This document shows, in pieces, positions 7,110 to 15,429 of a stretch of 64,000 bases of DNA. Every line of letters starts with the position of its first letter. Position 1 is the first letter of the stretch. The stretch is from positions 1 to 64,000 of the forward strand of contig CAYXLW010000002.1 of NCBI GenBank assembly GCA_964466055.1, in the 5' to 3' direction. Made by a program: the position numbers and the translations under genes. Origin of the DNA: CAYXLW01 sp964466055 (GTDB taxonomy: Bacteria > Patescibacteriota > Gracilibacteria > GCA-2401425). The notes below the pieces were generated by a model. It was given only the letters and a program-made list of their open reading frames with translations, was not told where the DNA came from and searched no databases.

Positions 7110-8627
7110 TTAAACTAATGTCAAATTATCATCATTAAAAGTTTGATCTAATTCTTTTTTAGCAGCGTCATTTCTTAATATTTCAATTTTTTCTAAATAT
7201 TCTTTAGAAATATCTTTCGTACAATATTCTCCATCAAAAACTGAAGTTTCAAACCCATCAAGTTTTGGGTTACCTTTTAATCCAGCTTTTATAAGATCAT
7301 CTAAATCTTGATAAAATACCTTATCAGCACCTATGTATTTTGCTATTTCTTCTTCATTTAATCCATGTGCAACTAGTTCTTTCCTAGTGGGAATGTCTAT
7401 CCCATAGACATTTGGATATTTAACAGGGGGAGCTGCTGAAACAAAATAAACTTTTTTAGCGCCTGCGTCTTTAACCATTTTTATTATTTTTTTTGAAGTA
7501 TTCCCTCGGACAATGGAGTCATCTACTAAAACCACATTTTTATTTTTAAACTCAAGAGAAATTGTATTTAATTTTTGTCTTATAGATTTTTGTCTAATTT
7601 CTTGTCCTGGCATAATGAAAGTTCTTCCGATGTATCTATTTTTAATAAATCCTTCTCTAAATTTTTTATTCAAAATTTTTGAAATTTCCTGTGCAGCGGT
7701 CCTTCCTGAATCAGGAATAGGAATTACTACGTCAATTTCTTCAAGATCTTTTTTACTTAAAAATCTTAACATTTTTTTTGCTAAATATTCACCTTGTCTA
7801 AGGCGTGCTTTGTGTACTGAAACTTTGTCTATAATAGAATCAGGTCTTGCAAGATAGACATATTCAAATATACATGGTTTGTATTTTGTATTTTCTGCAC
7901 AAACTTTAGAAAAATATTCATCACTATTGAAAGGGAAATATATAACTTCTCCAGGAAGTACATCTCTTATAATTTCAAATCCAACAACATCTAAGGCTAC
8001 ACTTTCAGAGGCTACCATATATTCAACTCCAGTTCCTATTTTTCTTTTCCCGAAAATAAGAGGTCTAATAGCACAAGGATCACGAAATGCTACCATACCA
8101 TGTCTTCCAATAAGAGCGATAGAAGCATATGCTCCTGAAACTCGCTTATATAAACTTGAAAAAGCTTTAAAAATTTCTTCTTTTTTTAAATGTTCTCCTT
8201 TAAACCTGCTAAGCTCATGAGCAAGTATATTAATTAATATTTCAGAGTCTGAGGTTGTGTTTAGGTGTCTGTTATCTTCTTTATAAATTGTATCGGCTAA
8301 TTTTTCAGTGTTTACCAAATTGCCATTATGAACAAGTGTTATGCCAAACGGAGAATTTACATAGAATGGTTGTGCTTCATCGACAGACGAACATCCTGCT
8401 GTGGGATAACGGACATGCCCTAGTCCAATATTGCCTTTAAGCCTCATCATGTGGCGAGTTCGAATGGCATCTCTGACGAGTCCGTTACTTTTATGAATAT
8501 GGAAAACATTGCCATCAAATGTAGCAATGCCGGCTGAATCTTGTCCTCTATGTTGTAATACAGTTAACCCGTCATATATTTCTTGATTTGCTTGGTTTTT
8601 GGCTGAAATTCCAATAATACCGCACAT
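7110..8627 (-). CDS. purF: Amidophosphoribosyltransferase PurF
   Basis: PurF transfers ammonia from glutamine to PRPP, making phosphoribosylamine, the first step of purine synthesis. Cys2 in MCGIIG is the glutaminase nucleophile after Met removal. The N-terminal Ntn-hydrolase domain has the HVRYPTAG and HNGNLVN motifs. The C-terminal phosphoribosyltransferase domain has VIPIPDSG and the PRPP loop VVLVDDSIVRGNT. Full length at 505 residues. ATG start. No other pur genes are in the window, while prs (PRPP supply) lies at 24487. Upstream on the other strand is the long RNA-rich gap. Identification is secure; whether a complete purine pathway exists cannot be seen. Confidence 0.95.
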   Translation of the reverse strand: MCGIIGISAKNQANQEIYDGLTVLQHRGQDSAGIATFDGNVFHIHKSNGLVRDAIRTRHMMRLKGNIGLGHVRYPTAGCSSVDEAQPFYVNSPFGITLVHNGNLVNTEKLADTIYKEDNRHLNTTSDSEILINILAHELSRFKGEHLKKEEIFKAFSSLYKRVSGAYASIALIGRHGMVAFRDPCAIRPLIFGKRKIGTGVEYMVASESVALDVVGFEIIRDVLPGEVIYFPFNSDEYFSKVCAENTKYKPCIFEYVYLARPDSIIDKVSVHKARLRQGEYLAKKMLRFLSKKDLEEIDVVIPIPDSGRTAAQEISKILNKKFREGFIKNRYIGRTFIMPGQEIRQKSIRQKLNTISLEFKNKNVVLVDDSIVRGNTSKKIIKMVKDAGAKKVYFVSAAPPVKYPNVYGIDIPTRKELVAHGLNEEEIAKYIGADKVFYQDLDDLIKAGLKGNPKLDGFETSVFDGEYCTKDISKEYLEKIEILRNDAAKKELDQTFNDDNLTLV

Positions 8628-8755
8628 AATTTATGCTTTTAAGAGTGCTGAAATTGTATTCAAAACCTATGTAAAAGTAAATCTGATTTTTTTAATATTT
8701 TTTTCTTTTTGAATGAAAAATGATATTGAAATTAAGCAGAAAATCCTTTTTTAAA

Positions 8756-8811
8756 AAGATCATCATTCCCATATTTACGGTTTAGGTGAAATAGAGAGAA
8801 ATGATGATCTT
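8756..8811. repeat. 12-bp perfect inverted repeat
   Basis: AAGATCATCATT (8756-8767) and AATGATGATCTT (8800-8811) are exact complements around a 32-base loop. It sits about 130 bases upstream of purF (minus strand) and about 70 bases before the RNA candidate on the plus strand. It could be a transcript hairpin or a protein-binding site. No T tract follows on either side. Confidence 0.5.
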
Positions 8812-8878
8812 ATAAGTTGCTTGTCTGTTTTTCTTAAATTTTCGGGAAGAATCCTTAGATTTAAGAAGATATATATAT

Positions 8879-9222
8879 AAATCTCAGAGCAAGCGGTTGT
8901 AGAGAGTTTGTTACTGACAAACTCCGCAGCCTCCTACCTTTCTTAAGTAATGTGTGGGGTTTTTGAGCCTCGCCCGTTACAAAAGCGAGATTTTGTTTTT
9001 ATTTTAGCAATCACTCTATTTTGGAATGATTTAAAATAATAATTTTATTTTTGTTTTTTCCTCTTCATTCCTATTAAAATAAAAATAAGAGGTAGCCTTT
9101 CGGTTGGGTGAACTTAATAATTAAGTTCAGGGAATCGAAAAGTAGGAGAAGGTAGTACACAATTATTTTATTATGTATTATCTTCTTGCAGGCAATGTAA
9201 TAATTTAAAGGGCTTTTTCGAT
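8879..9222 (+). ncRNA. Candidate structured noncoding RNA, family not identified
   Basis: No reading frame of useful length occurs in 8628-9374, but stems are dense. Listed in order: closing pair AAATCTC (8879-8885)/GAGATTT (8987-8993); hairpin GAGTTTG/CAAACTC near 8904-8924; CTCGC (8969)/GCGAG (8985) followed by a T-rich run; CCTCTT (9060)/AAGAGG (9087); GAACTTAA (9110)/TTAAGTTC (9121); long stem AGAAGGTAGTACA (9147-9159)/TGTATTATCTTCT (9174-9186); and ATCGAAAAG (9134)/CTTTTTCGAT (9213). The long stem has two G-U pairs that are valid only for a plus-strand transcript. The unpaired islands are G-rich compared with the AT-rich surroundings. It could be one RNA of about 340 nt or two RNAs, the first ending at the hairpin plus T-run near 8990. 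It does not show hallmark tmRNA, SRP or RNase P motifs. Confidence 0.55.
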
Positions 9223-9374
9223 TTTCTTATGAAATCTTGTAATCTTAGCAAAAATTCCAACTTTTTACAATATAAAATGTATTGAATTTATATTTTTCAG
9301 TTATTATGCTTTATCTGGTGATAATACTAGTTTATAGGTAAAATAGACTTGTTTAGATCGTAATATTTAAAAAT

Positions 9375-9941
9375 ATGTCAAGTAAATTTGTAATAATAAT
9401 TGGTCCTTCTGGAGTTGGTAAAGGAACTTTATTAAATCTTCTAAAAGAAAGACATCCTGAGTTTTTATTTCCTGTTTCTGCTACTACTAGGGAAATGAGA
9501 CCAAAAGAAGAAAATGGAAAGACTTATTATTTTTTCACAAAAAGAGAGTTTGAAAATAAGATAAAAAAAGGGGAATTTTTAGAATATGCACATGTGCATG
9601 GTGAAAATTATTATGGAACACTTAAAAAGCCTATTCTTGATGCCTTTGAGAAAAATAAAATGGTTGTTAGAGAGGTTGATTATCAAGGATTTATTTCTAT
9701 AAGAAAAATTATTTCAAAAGAAAAGTTAAAAACTATTTTTCTTTTACCACCTTCAATTGAAATTTTAAAGAAACGGATTATTGCTAGATCTCCAATTCTT
9801 GAAGATGAACTTAATAGACGTATGGAATCATTGAAAGAGGAAATGAAGATTGCAGATGAATGTGATATAAGAATACAAACAATTGATGGAGACATTGAAG
9901 CTAGTTATAAGCTTTTCGAGAGAGCCATATTAAATGATTAA
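9375..9941 (+). CDS. gmk: Guanylate kinase
   Basis: Gmk phosphorylates GMP to GDP with ATP. The 188-residue protein has the P-loop GPSGVGKG at 10-17, the GMP-binding SATTREMRPKEENGKTYYF segment, and the EYAHVHGENYYGT motif followed by the lid region. Length is normal. It is the first plus-strand gene after the RNA-rich gap and lies 54 bases before trmD, so the two may be co-transcribed. No Shine-Dalgarno sequence is visible before the ATG. Identification is secure. Confidence 0.95.
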   Translation: MSSKFVIIIGPSGVGKGTLLNLLKERHPEFLFPVSATTREMRPKEENGKTYYFFTKREFENKIKKGEFLEYAHVHGENYYGTLKKPILDAFEKNKMVVREVDYQGFISIRKIISKEKLKTIFLLPPSIEILKKRIIARSPILEDELNRRMESLKEEMKIADECDIRIQTIDGDIEASYKLFERAILND

Positions 9942-9995
9942 TAAATAATGCAAAATTAACACTTTCTGACGTTTAATTTTCTAAAACCTATTTAC

Positions 9996-10649
9996 ATGAA
10001 GTTCACAGTTCTTACTTTGTTTCCAGAAATGTTTGCATCATTCATGTCAGAAAGTATTTTATCTCGTGCTTTAGATAAAAATTTGATTGAAATACAATTT
10101 TTAAATATAAGAGATTATTCAAAAAATAAACATAAAAAAGTTGATGATATTCCTTATGGTGGTGGTGCAGGAATGCTTATGGCTTGTCAGCCACTTTTTG
10201 ACTGTATTGAAGAGGCAAAAAACAAAGCTAAAAAGAGGCATTTAGTCATTTACTTTACTCCTCAGGGGAAAAAGCTTACACAAATAAAGGTTGAAAGGTT
10301 TGCTGAAAAATATGATGAAATTATTCTTCTTTGTGGTCATTATGAAGGCATTGATCAAAGAGTTATAGATACTCTTGTGGATTTAGAGATATCAATAGGG
10401 GATTTCGTTTTAACTGGAGGAGAGATTCCAGCGACTTTATTTATTGATGCAGTTAGTCGCTTAATACCTGGGATTTTAGGTAAAAAAGAATCTCATGAGG
10501 AGGAGAGTTTTTCTAAAAAATTAGGCAGAAAAAAGGAATATCCACATTATACAAGGCCTGAAAATTTTAGGGGATTAAAAGTCCCAGAAGTATTGCTTTC
10601 TGGAGATCATAAGAAGATTGAAGAATGGAGGAAGAAGATGTGTTTTTAG
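9996..10649 (+). CDS. trmD: tRNA (guanine-N1)-methyltransferase TrmD
   Basis: TrmD methylates G37 of tRNAs reading CNN codons, using SAM, and prevents +1 frameshifting. The 217-residue protein has the family N-terminus (LTLFPEMFASFM), VDDIPYGGGAGMLM, and the trefoil-knot SAM site LLCGHYEGIDQRV plus GDFVLTGGEIPA. The C-terminal helical domain is somewhat short, ending EEWRKKMCF. The usual neighbours rimM, rpsP and rplS are absent; gmk lies upstream instead. Identification is secure. Confidence 0.95.
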   Translation: MKFTVLTLFPEMFASFMSESILSRALDKNLIEIQFLNIRDYSKNKHKKVDDIPYGGGAGMLMACQPLFDCIEEAKNKAKKRHLVIYFTPQGKKLTQIKVERFAEKYDEIILLCGHYEGIDQRVIDTLVDLEISIGDFVLTGGEIPATLFIDAVSRLIPGILGKKESHEEESFSKKLGRKKEYPHYTRPENFRGLKVPEVLLSGDHKKIEEWRKKMCF

Positions 10650-10698
10650 CAATTATTAGCGAAAAATGAGCATACTAAAGATGTTTTATTAATTGCAG

Positions 10699-10718
10699 GC
10701 GACATTCGCGAATGTCGC
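10699..10718. terminator. 20-bp perfect palindrome after trmD
   Basis: GCGACATTCGCGAATGTCGC is its own reverse complement and stands out as GC-rich. It begins 50 bases after the trmD stop. A T-rich stretch follows about 13 bases later. It may be the transcript-end hairpin or a binding site. Confidence 0.45.
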
Positions 10719-10899
10719 TTACATATCAACTTTATTTTTTGAAGTATATTTTATTGCTATTCTAGAAAATGAAATTTAATTACGTCAATGTGTTAAGAAT
10801 CTTTTTCTTAAAGGAAAAATGTAAAGAAAGAGAAATAATTTAATGTTTTTATAAAACAATTACTTGATTTTGTAATTTGCCTTATATATCATACCCCCC

Positions 10900-10917
10900 T
10901 TAGCTTATTTAAGCTAA
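10900..10917. promoter_or_regulatory. Palindrome in the leader of the second DHH gene
   Basis: TTAGCTTA and TAAGCTAA flank two bases, 28 bases before the ATG of the DHH gene. A -35-like TTGATT at 10864-10869 and -10-like TATCAT about 17 bases downstream lie just before it, so the palindrome falls in the early leader. It could be an operator or a leader hairpin; this is inferred from position only. Confidence 0.35.
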
Positions 10918-10944
10918 AATCCTACTTAAAACTTAAAAGATATA

Positions 10945-11913
10945 ATGATAGATATTTCAAAAGATTCGGTTCATCAAATTGAAACAATTTTGAATAATTC
11001 ACAAAAAATATTACTGGTTGCTCATAAGAATCCTGATGGAGATACACTGGGATCAGTACTTGGATTGAATGAGGTTTTAACACAGAGAGGGAAAATATGT
11101 CAGCCTGTATGTTATGACAAAATTCCAGAATCTCTTCAATTTCTTCCAAATTCAGCAAAAGTAAAAAATGAATTTGTTATGACGGATTATGATGCAGTTA
11201 TAGTTTGTGATTCGGCTGCAAAGCATATGACAGGGTTTGATGAATCACATCCGGAGCTTTTTGATGGCTCAACAGGGATTCCTGTTATTAATATTGATCA
11301 TCATGGATCAAATGAAGAACATGGTATAGTTAATATTGTAAAAACAGAGGCTGCTTCTACTACTGTTCTTATAACTAATATACTCCTTCAAATTAGTTGG
11401 AAGATTACCCCAAAAGCTGCAACATGTTTTCTTACAGGAATTTATACAGATACAGGTTCTTTTATGCATTCCAACACAGATCCTTTTACTTTAAAAACAG
11501 CTGCTCGTCTTCTTGAAAAAGGAGCGAATTTAAGAATAATAAGAAAAGAGATTTTTAAGACAACAAAGCTTTCGACATTAAAGCTTTGGGGAAGAGTTAT
11601 GCAAAATATGTATAAAAATGAAGATGGAGTAACAATTTCTGTTGTAACGGAAGATGATTTTAACGAAACAAATGCTCATTATTCAGAGCTTACAGGCGTT
11701 ATTGACTATGTTAACTCTGTTCCAAACTCAAATTTTTCTATTATTCTTACTGAACGTGATGGGAAGGTTAAAGGTTCTCTTAGGACTTTAAAAAATGATA
11801 TTGATCTTAATGAAATTGCAGGTAAGTTTGGTGGCGGTGGACATAAAAAGGCTGCTGGTTTCGCTATCCCTGGAAGGCTTCAGAAAGAAGTTAAGTGGAC
11901 TGTTGTAAATTAG
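10945..11913 (+). CDS. DHH/DHHA1 phosphoesterase, compact (NrnA-like)
   Basis: A 322-residue member of the same family as the protein at 1540-3984, but of normal length. Motifs are AHKNPDGDTLGS (DHH subdomain motif I), VICDSAA, the signature NIDHHGSN and the DHHA1 motif GGGGHKKAAG near the C-terminus. These enzymes degrade oligoribonucleotides, pAp or c-di-AMP-derived dinucleotides. A diadenylate cyclase is encoded at 36907-37710, so a role in c-di-AMP turnover is plausible, but sequence alone does not separate this from nanoRNase activity. It has a good amount of shared sequence with its tailed paralogue, including the STLKLWGR segment found in both. Confidence 0.88.
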   Translation: MIDISKDSVHQIETILNNSQKILLVAHKNPDGDTLGSVLGLNEVLTQRGKICQPVCYDKIPESLQFLPNSAKVKNEFVMTDYDAVIVCDSAAKHMTGFDESHPELFDGSTGIPVINIDHHGSNEEHGIVNIVKTEAASTTVLITNILLQISWKITPKAATCFLTGIYTDTGSFMHSNTDPFTLKTAARLLEKGANLRIIRKEIFKTTKLSTLKLWGRVMQNMYKNEDGVTISVVTEDDFNETNAHYSELTGVIDYVNSVPNSNFSIILTERDGKVKGSLRTLKNDIDLNEIAGKFGGGGHKKAAGFAIPGRLQKEVKWTVVN

Positions 11914-11977
11914 ATTTTTTATAGTAATAGTTAAGAAGAATAACTTATAAAAAATAAATATAGAAATAATGGATAAG

Positions 11978-11983
11978 TATAAT
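11978..11983 (+). promoter_or_regulatory. -10 element before the lone receiver gene
   Basis: A perfect TATAAT lies 17 bases before the GTG at 12001, giving a predicted leader of only about ten bases. No convincing -35 element was seen at the right distance. The arrangement is typical of the short, Shine-Dalgarno-free leaders in this window. Confidence 0.45.
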
Positions 11984-12000
11984 TCCTAATTTTTTTGGTC

Positions 12001-12435
12001 GTGGAGAATGAAAGAAAAATTAATATTTTTTATGCAGATGATACCCAAATTCTCAGAAAAATGGGGCAACGTTTTTTAGAAGGGTATAATAAAGAATTAG
12101 GATTAGATATAAATGTATTAGTTTTTCCAGATGGAAAACCTCTTGTTGATTATCTTATTGAAAATATAAAATCTATCGAATCGGATTTAAACATTGTAAT
12201 TCTTGATGGTCATATGAAAGAGTTACATGGAATAGATGTTGTTAATACTATTATAAGAGAAAAAATTAATTGTATTGATCTTGATAATATATTTTTCCTT
12301 ACAGCTGAGGAGGAAGAAGCTATTAAACCAGAAATTCCAAAAGAAGTCCATATTATTGAAAAAAAGGATTGGCATGAATTAATTGTCGAAATTAAAGGGA
12401 AGATAATTAAAATTATAACGATGAATTGGGATTAA
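12001..12435 (+). CDS. Stand-alone response-regulator receiver (CheY-like) protein
   Basis: A single receiver domain without output domain. The phosphorylation pocket is visible: acidic pair ADD near the N-terminus, acceptor aspartate in VILDGHM, conserved Thr in FLTAEE and Lys in IIEKKDW. Such proteins relay phosphate from a kinase to a partner. The partner kinase is not adjacent; the hybrid kinase at 19176-21629 is one possibility. The start is GTG 12001 (or TTG 11995, two codons earlier). About 144 residues, slightly longer than CheY. Confidence 0.75.
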   Translation: MENERKINIFYADDTQILRKMGQRFLEGYNKELGLDINVLVFPDGKPLVDYLIENIKSIESDLNIVILDGHMKELHGIDVVNTIIREKINCIDLDNIFFLTAEEEEAIKPEIPKEVHIIEKKDWHELIVEIKGKIIKIITMNWD

Positions 12436-12497
12436 GAAAGAATAAATATAAGGTCAATTTTTAACAAACGAGAAATACTTATTCTTAGAATTCACTA

Positions 12498-12525
12498 ATG
12501 ACATTTTTCCCAAAATAAGTATTAT
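12498..12525 (+). promoter_or_regulatory. Putative proS promoter within an inverted repeat
   Basis: ATGACA (12498-12503) and TATTAT (12520-12525) are spaced by 16 bases. The inverted repeat AATACTTATT (12474-12483)/AATAAGTATT (12514-12523) has its right arm on the -10 box, so pairing or a bound protein could affect initiation. Confidence 0.4.
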
Positions 12526-12552
12526 ACACAGGAAAAATTAAAAATATTCAAC

Positions 12553-13986
12553 ATGGCAAAATTAACAAAACAATCAGAGGATTTTTCTAAATGGTATTTA
12601 GATTTAGTACAAATGGCAGATTTGATAGATTATGCTCCAGTTAAGGGGTGTATGATTATTAAGCCTTATGGATATAAAATATGGGAGCTTATTCAACAAG
12701 ATATGAATAGAAGAATGGAAAAACTGGGTGTTGAAAATGCCTATTTCCCACTATTAATTCCAGAATCTTTTATAAAAAAGGAAGCTGAACATGTTGAAGG
12801 ATTTGCTCCAGAACTACTTACGGCAACAAGGGTAGGAGATAAAGAGTTAGATGAGCCATATGTTCTTAGACCAACATCGGAAACTATTATTTATGACTCA
12901 TATGCAAAATGGGTTCATTCATATCGTGATTTACCACTTAAAATGAATCAATGGGCAAACATTATTCGTTGGGAATTGAAAACAAAGCCTTTTCTTAGAA
13001 CAACGGAATTTTTATGGCAAGAAGGACATACAGTACATTCAAGTTGTGAGGAAGCAGATGAAATGGTGAAAGATGCACTTAATATGTATTCAGATTTTGA
13101 GAAAGAAACATTGGCATTTGCAGTAATAAAAGGAAAGAAATCTGATGCAGAGAAATTTCCTGGTGCTTTTTATACAACGACAGTGGAAGCACTTGCGAAA
13201 GATGGGAAAGCAATACAAACAGGAACATCTCATAATTTAGGACAAGGGTTTGCAAAAGCATTTAATATTCAATTTGCAGATAAAGATGAACAAATGAAAT
13301 ATCCTTGGCTTACTTCATGGGGAGTATCAACACGTCTTATAGGAACTATGATTATGATACATGGAGATGATAAGGGGCTTCGACTCCCTCCAAAAATTGC
13401 ACCAATTCAAGTCGTAATTGTACCAATCTTTAAAGATGAAGAAGGAAAGAAAGAAGTTATGAGGAAAGTGAACGATATTTATTCCTCATTGAAAAATCAG
13501 GAAATTCGAGTGAAAATTGACGATAGAGAAGAAAAAAGTCCAGGGTTTAAATTTAATGAATGGGAAATAAAGGGCGTTCCTTTAAGAATAGAGATTGGAC
13601 CTAAAGATATTGAAGACAATCAATGTGTATGTGCTAGAAGAGACAATTCAGAAAAACAAGCGGTTCAGTTAGATGATGTAAATCAAATAATTCCTGAACT
13701 GCTTGAAGCAATTCAAGACAACTTATTTAATCAATCTCAGGAACATCTTAATCAAAATATTATAGATGTATTTGATTTTGAAAGATTTAATGAATTGTTA
13801 GATGAAAGAGGCGGTTTTATGAGAGTTGGATGGTGTGGGGATAAAAAATGTGAAAAAGAAATTCAAGAAAAAACAAAAGCAACTTCACGTTGTATCCCTT
13901 TAGAAGGGCAAGAGAATGTTAAAGGGGAATGTTTCCATTGTGGTGCAGAGGCAAAGTATGTTGCTTTATTTGCAAGAGGGTATTAA
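12553..13986 (+). CDS. proS: Prolyl-tRNA synthetase, archaeal/eukaryotic type
   Basis: ProS charges tRNA-Pro. The 477-residue protein is the short type found in archaea, eukaryotes and some bacteria. It has the class II core (motif 2 near IIRWELKTKPFLRTTEFLWQEGHT), the anticodon-binding domain (PIQVVIVPIFKDEEGKK), and a C-terminal zinc-binding extension with cysteines in WCGDKKCE and CFHCG, ending in the characteristic terminal Tyr (ARGY). It lacks the large editing insertion of the common bacterial enzyme. ATG start. Identification is secure. Confidence 0.95.
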   Translation: MAKLTKQSEDFSKWYLDLVQMADLIDYAPVKGCMIIKPYGYKIWELIQQDMNRRMEKLGVENAYFPLLIPESFIKKEAEHVEGFAPELLTATRVGDKELDEPYVLRPTSETIIYDSYAKWVHSYRDLPLKMNQWANIIRWELKTKPFLRTTEFLWQEGHTVHSSCEEADEMVKDALNMYSDFEKETLAFAVIKGKKSDAEKFPGAFYTTTVEALAKDGKAIQTGTSHNLGQGFAKAFNIQFADKDEQMKYPWLTSWGVSTRLIGTMIMIHGDDKGLRLPPKIAPIQVVIVPIFKDEEGKKEVMRKVNDIYSSLKNQEIRVKIDDREEKSPGFKFNEWEIKGVPLRIEIGPKDIEDNQCVCARRDNSEKQAVQLDDVNQIIPELLEAIQDNLFNQSQEHLNQNIIDVFDFERFNELLDERGGFMRVGWCGDKKCEKEIQEKTKATSRCIPLEGQENVKGECFHCGAEAKYVALFARGY

Positions 13987-14045
13987 ACCAAATTTTTGTA
14001 AATACAGGGCAATGACCTGTTTCTACATTTTTTAAACGATAACTT

Positions 14046-15281
14046 ATGCTAGAACCAGATAAAAAAGGATATTTTGGAGAATTCGGAGGGAAGTTTATCC
14101 CTGAAATTTTACAGGGAGTTTTTAAAGAATTAGAAGAAACTTTTGATAAAGTAAAAAATGATAAAGAATTTTGGGAAGAATATAAAGGTATCTTACAAAC
14201 ATTTTCATGTAGACCAACGCCTTTGTATTTTGCAGAAAACCTGACAAGGCATTTTAATGGACCTAAAATTTATATCAAAAGGGAAGATTTAAATCATACA
14301 GGAGCTCATAAATTAAATAATGTAATAGGACAAGGATTGCTTGTTAAACGAATGGGCAAAAAAAGAATAATTGCAGAAACAGGTGCAGGGCAACATGGAG
14401 TTGCTACTGCCACAATGGCAGCTCGTATGGGGCTTGAATGCGTTATTTATATGGGGGAAGAAGATGTAAATAGACAAAGACCAAATGTTTTCTGGATGGA
14501 AAAACTTGGAGCAAAGGTGGTTCCTGTAACGAGTGGATCTAGGATATTAAAAGATGCAATTAATGAAGCAATGAAAGATTGGGTTACTCATGTGGAAGAC
14601 ACACATTATGTTTTAGGAACAGTTTGTGGTCCACATCCTTTTCCAGAAATTGTGGCTTTTTTCCAAAAAATTATAGGAGAAGAAGCTCGTGAACAAATTT
14701 TAAATTGTGAATCGCAATTACCAAATGCTGTTTATGCTTGTGTGGGAGGAGGATCTAATGCTATTGGTATTTTTCAAGGGTTTTTAAATGAAAAAAATGT
14801 TGATTTAATAGGAGTTGAAGCGGGAGGATATGGACTTGATACAAAAAAACATGCATCTCGTCTTGCTTCAAATGATGCATCAATAGGAGTAGCTCAAGGA
14901 TATAAAACATTCTTTATACAAAATAAAGATGGGCAATTACAAGAAACACATTCAATTTCTGCAGGGTTAGATTATGTTGGGGTTTCTCCAATTATGGCTG
15001 ACCTTTACAAAAAAGGCAGAGTAAGATTTGAAGCAGCAACAGATAAAGAGGTGATGGAAGCACATGAATTAATAATGAAGAAAGAAGGAATTATTCCAGC
15101 TCTTGAATCTACTCATGCTTTTGCACAATTTTTTAAAGAAGTAGATAAATATTCAAAAAAAGATATTATAATAATCAATCAATCTGGAAGAGGAGATAAG
15201 GATATTTTTACAATTGCAGATGCTTATGATGATGAAAGTTGGAAAGAGTTTATTATAGAGAAGGGGAAATCTTATCAATGA
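14046..15281 (+). CDS. trpB: Tryptophan synthase beta chain
   Basis: TrpB condenses indole with serine to make tryptophan using PLP. The 411-residue protein has the family N-terminus GYFGEFGGKFIPE, the PLP lysine at K89 in HTGAHKLNN, the catalytic glutamate in AETGAGQHG, and the phosphate-binding GGGSNAIG. It is a TrpB1-type enzyme of usual length. It ends with TGA, one of the proofs of the standard code. trpA follows after 148 bases that contain a family A palindrome. No trpC, trpD, trpE or trpF is nearby, so indole or precursor supply cannot be judged. Confidence 0.96.
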   Translation: MLEPDKKGYFGEFGGKFIPEILQGVFKELEETFDKVKNDKEFWEEYKGILQTFSCRPTPLYFAENLTRHFNGPKIYIKREDLNHTGAHKLNNVIGQGLLVKRMGKKRIIAETGAGQHGVATATMAARMGLECVIYMGEEDVNRQRPNVFWMEKLGAKVVPVTSGSRILKDAINEAMKDWVTHVEDTHYVLGTVCGPHPFPEIVAFFQKIIGEEAREQILNCESQLPNAVYACVGGGSNAIGIFQGFLNEKNVDLIGVEAGGYGLDTKKHASRLASNDASIGVAQGYKTFFIQNKDGQLQETHSISAGLDYVGVSPIMADLYKKGRVRFEAATDKEVMEAHELIMKKEGIIPALESTHAFAQFFKEVDKYSKKDIIIINQSGRGDKDIFTIADAYDDESWKEFIIEKGKSYQ

Positions 15282-15331
15282 TTTCAATGAGCAATGAAGA
15301 GCATGTAGGAGTTCAAATATTGTTTAAATAA

Positions 15332-15364
15332 ACCCCCTAAATACCTATTATCAGGGGGACTTTG
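15332..15364. repeat. Palindromic repeat family A, copy 4
   Basis: ACCCCCTAAATACC followed by TATTATCAGGGGGACTTTG, with complementary CCCCCT/AGGGGG ends. It lies between trpB and trpA, and may attenuate readthrough between the two genes. Confidence 0.65.
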
Positions 15365-15429
15365 TCAATCTTCGAGAAATGATTATGTTCTAAATCTCAA
15401 TTTCACTAACTCACTAACCTTCTATAAAA

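Noticed and set aside
8879..8993. 6S RNA assignment for the first RNA domain
   Set aside because: The closing stem and a GCAAGCGG word recall 6S RNA, but the domain is only ~115 nt and the central bubble is not convincing; left as unclassified.
10942..10947. TATAAT as promoter of the second DHH gene
   Set aside because: It overlaps the ATG start codon itself, so it cannot drive an mRNA containing that start.
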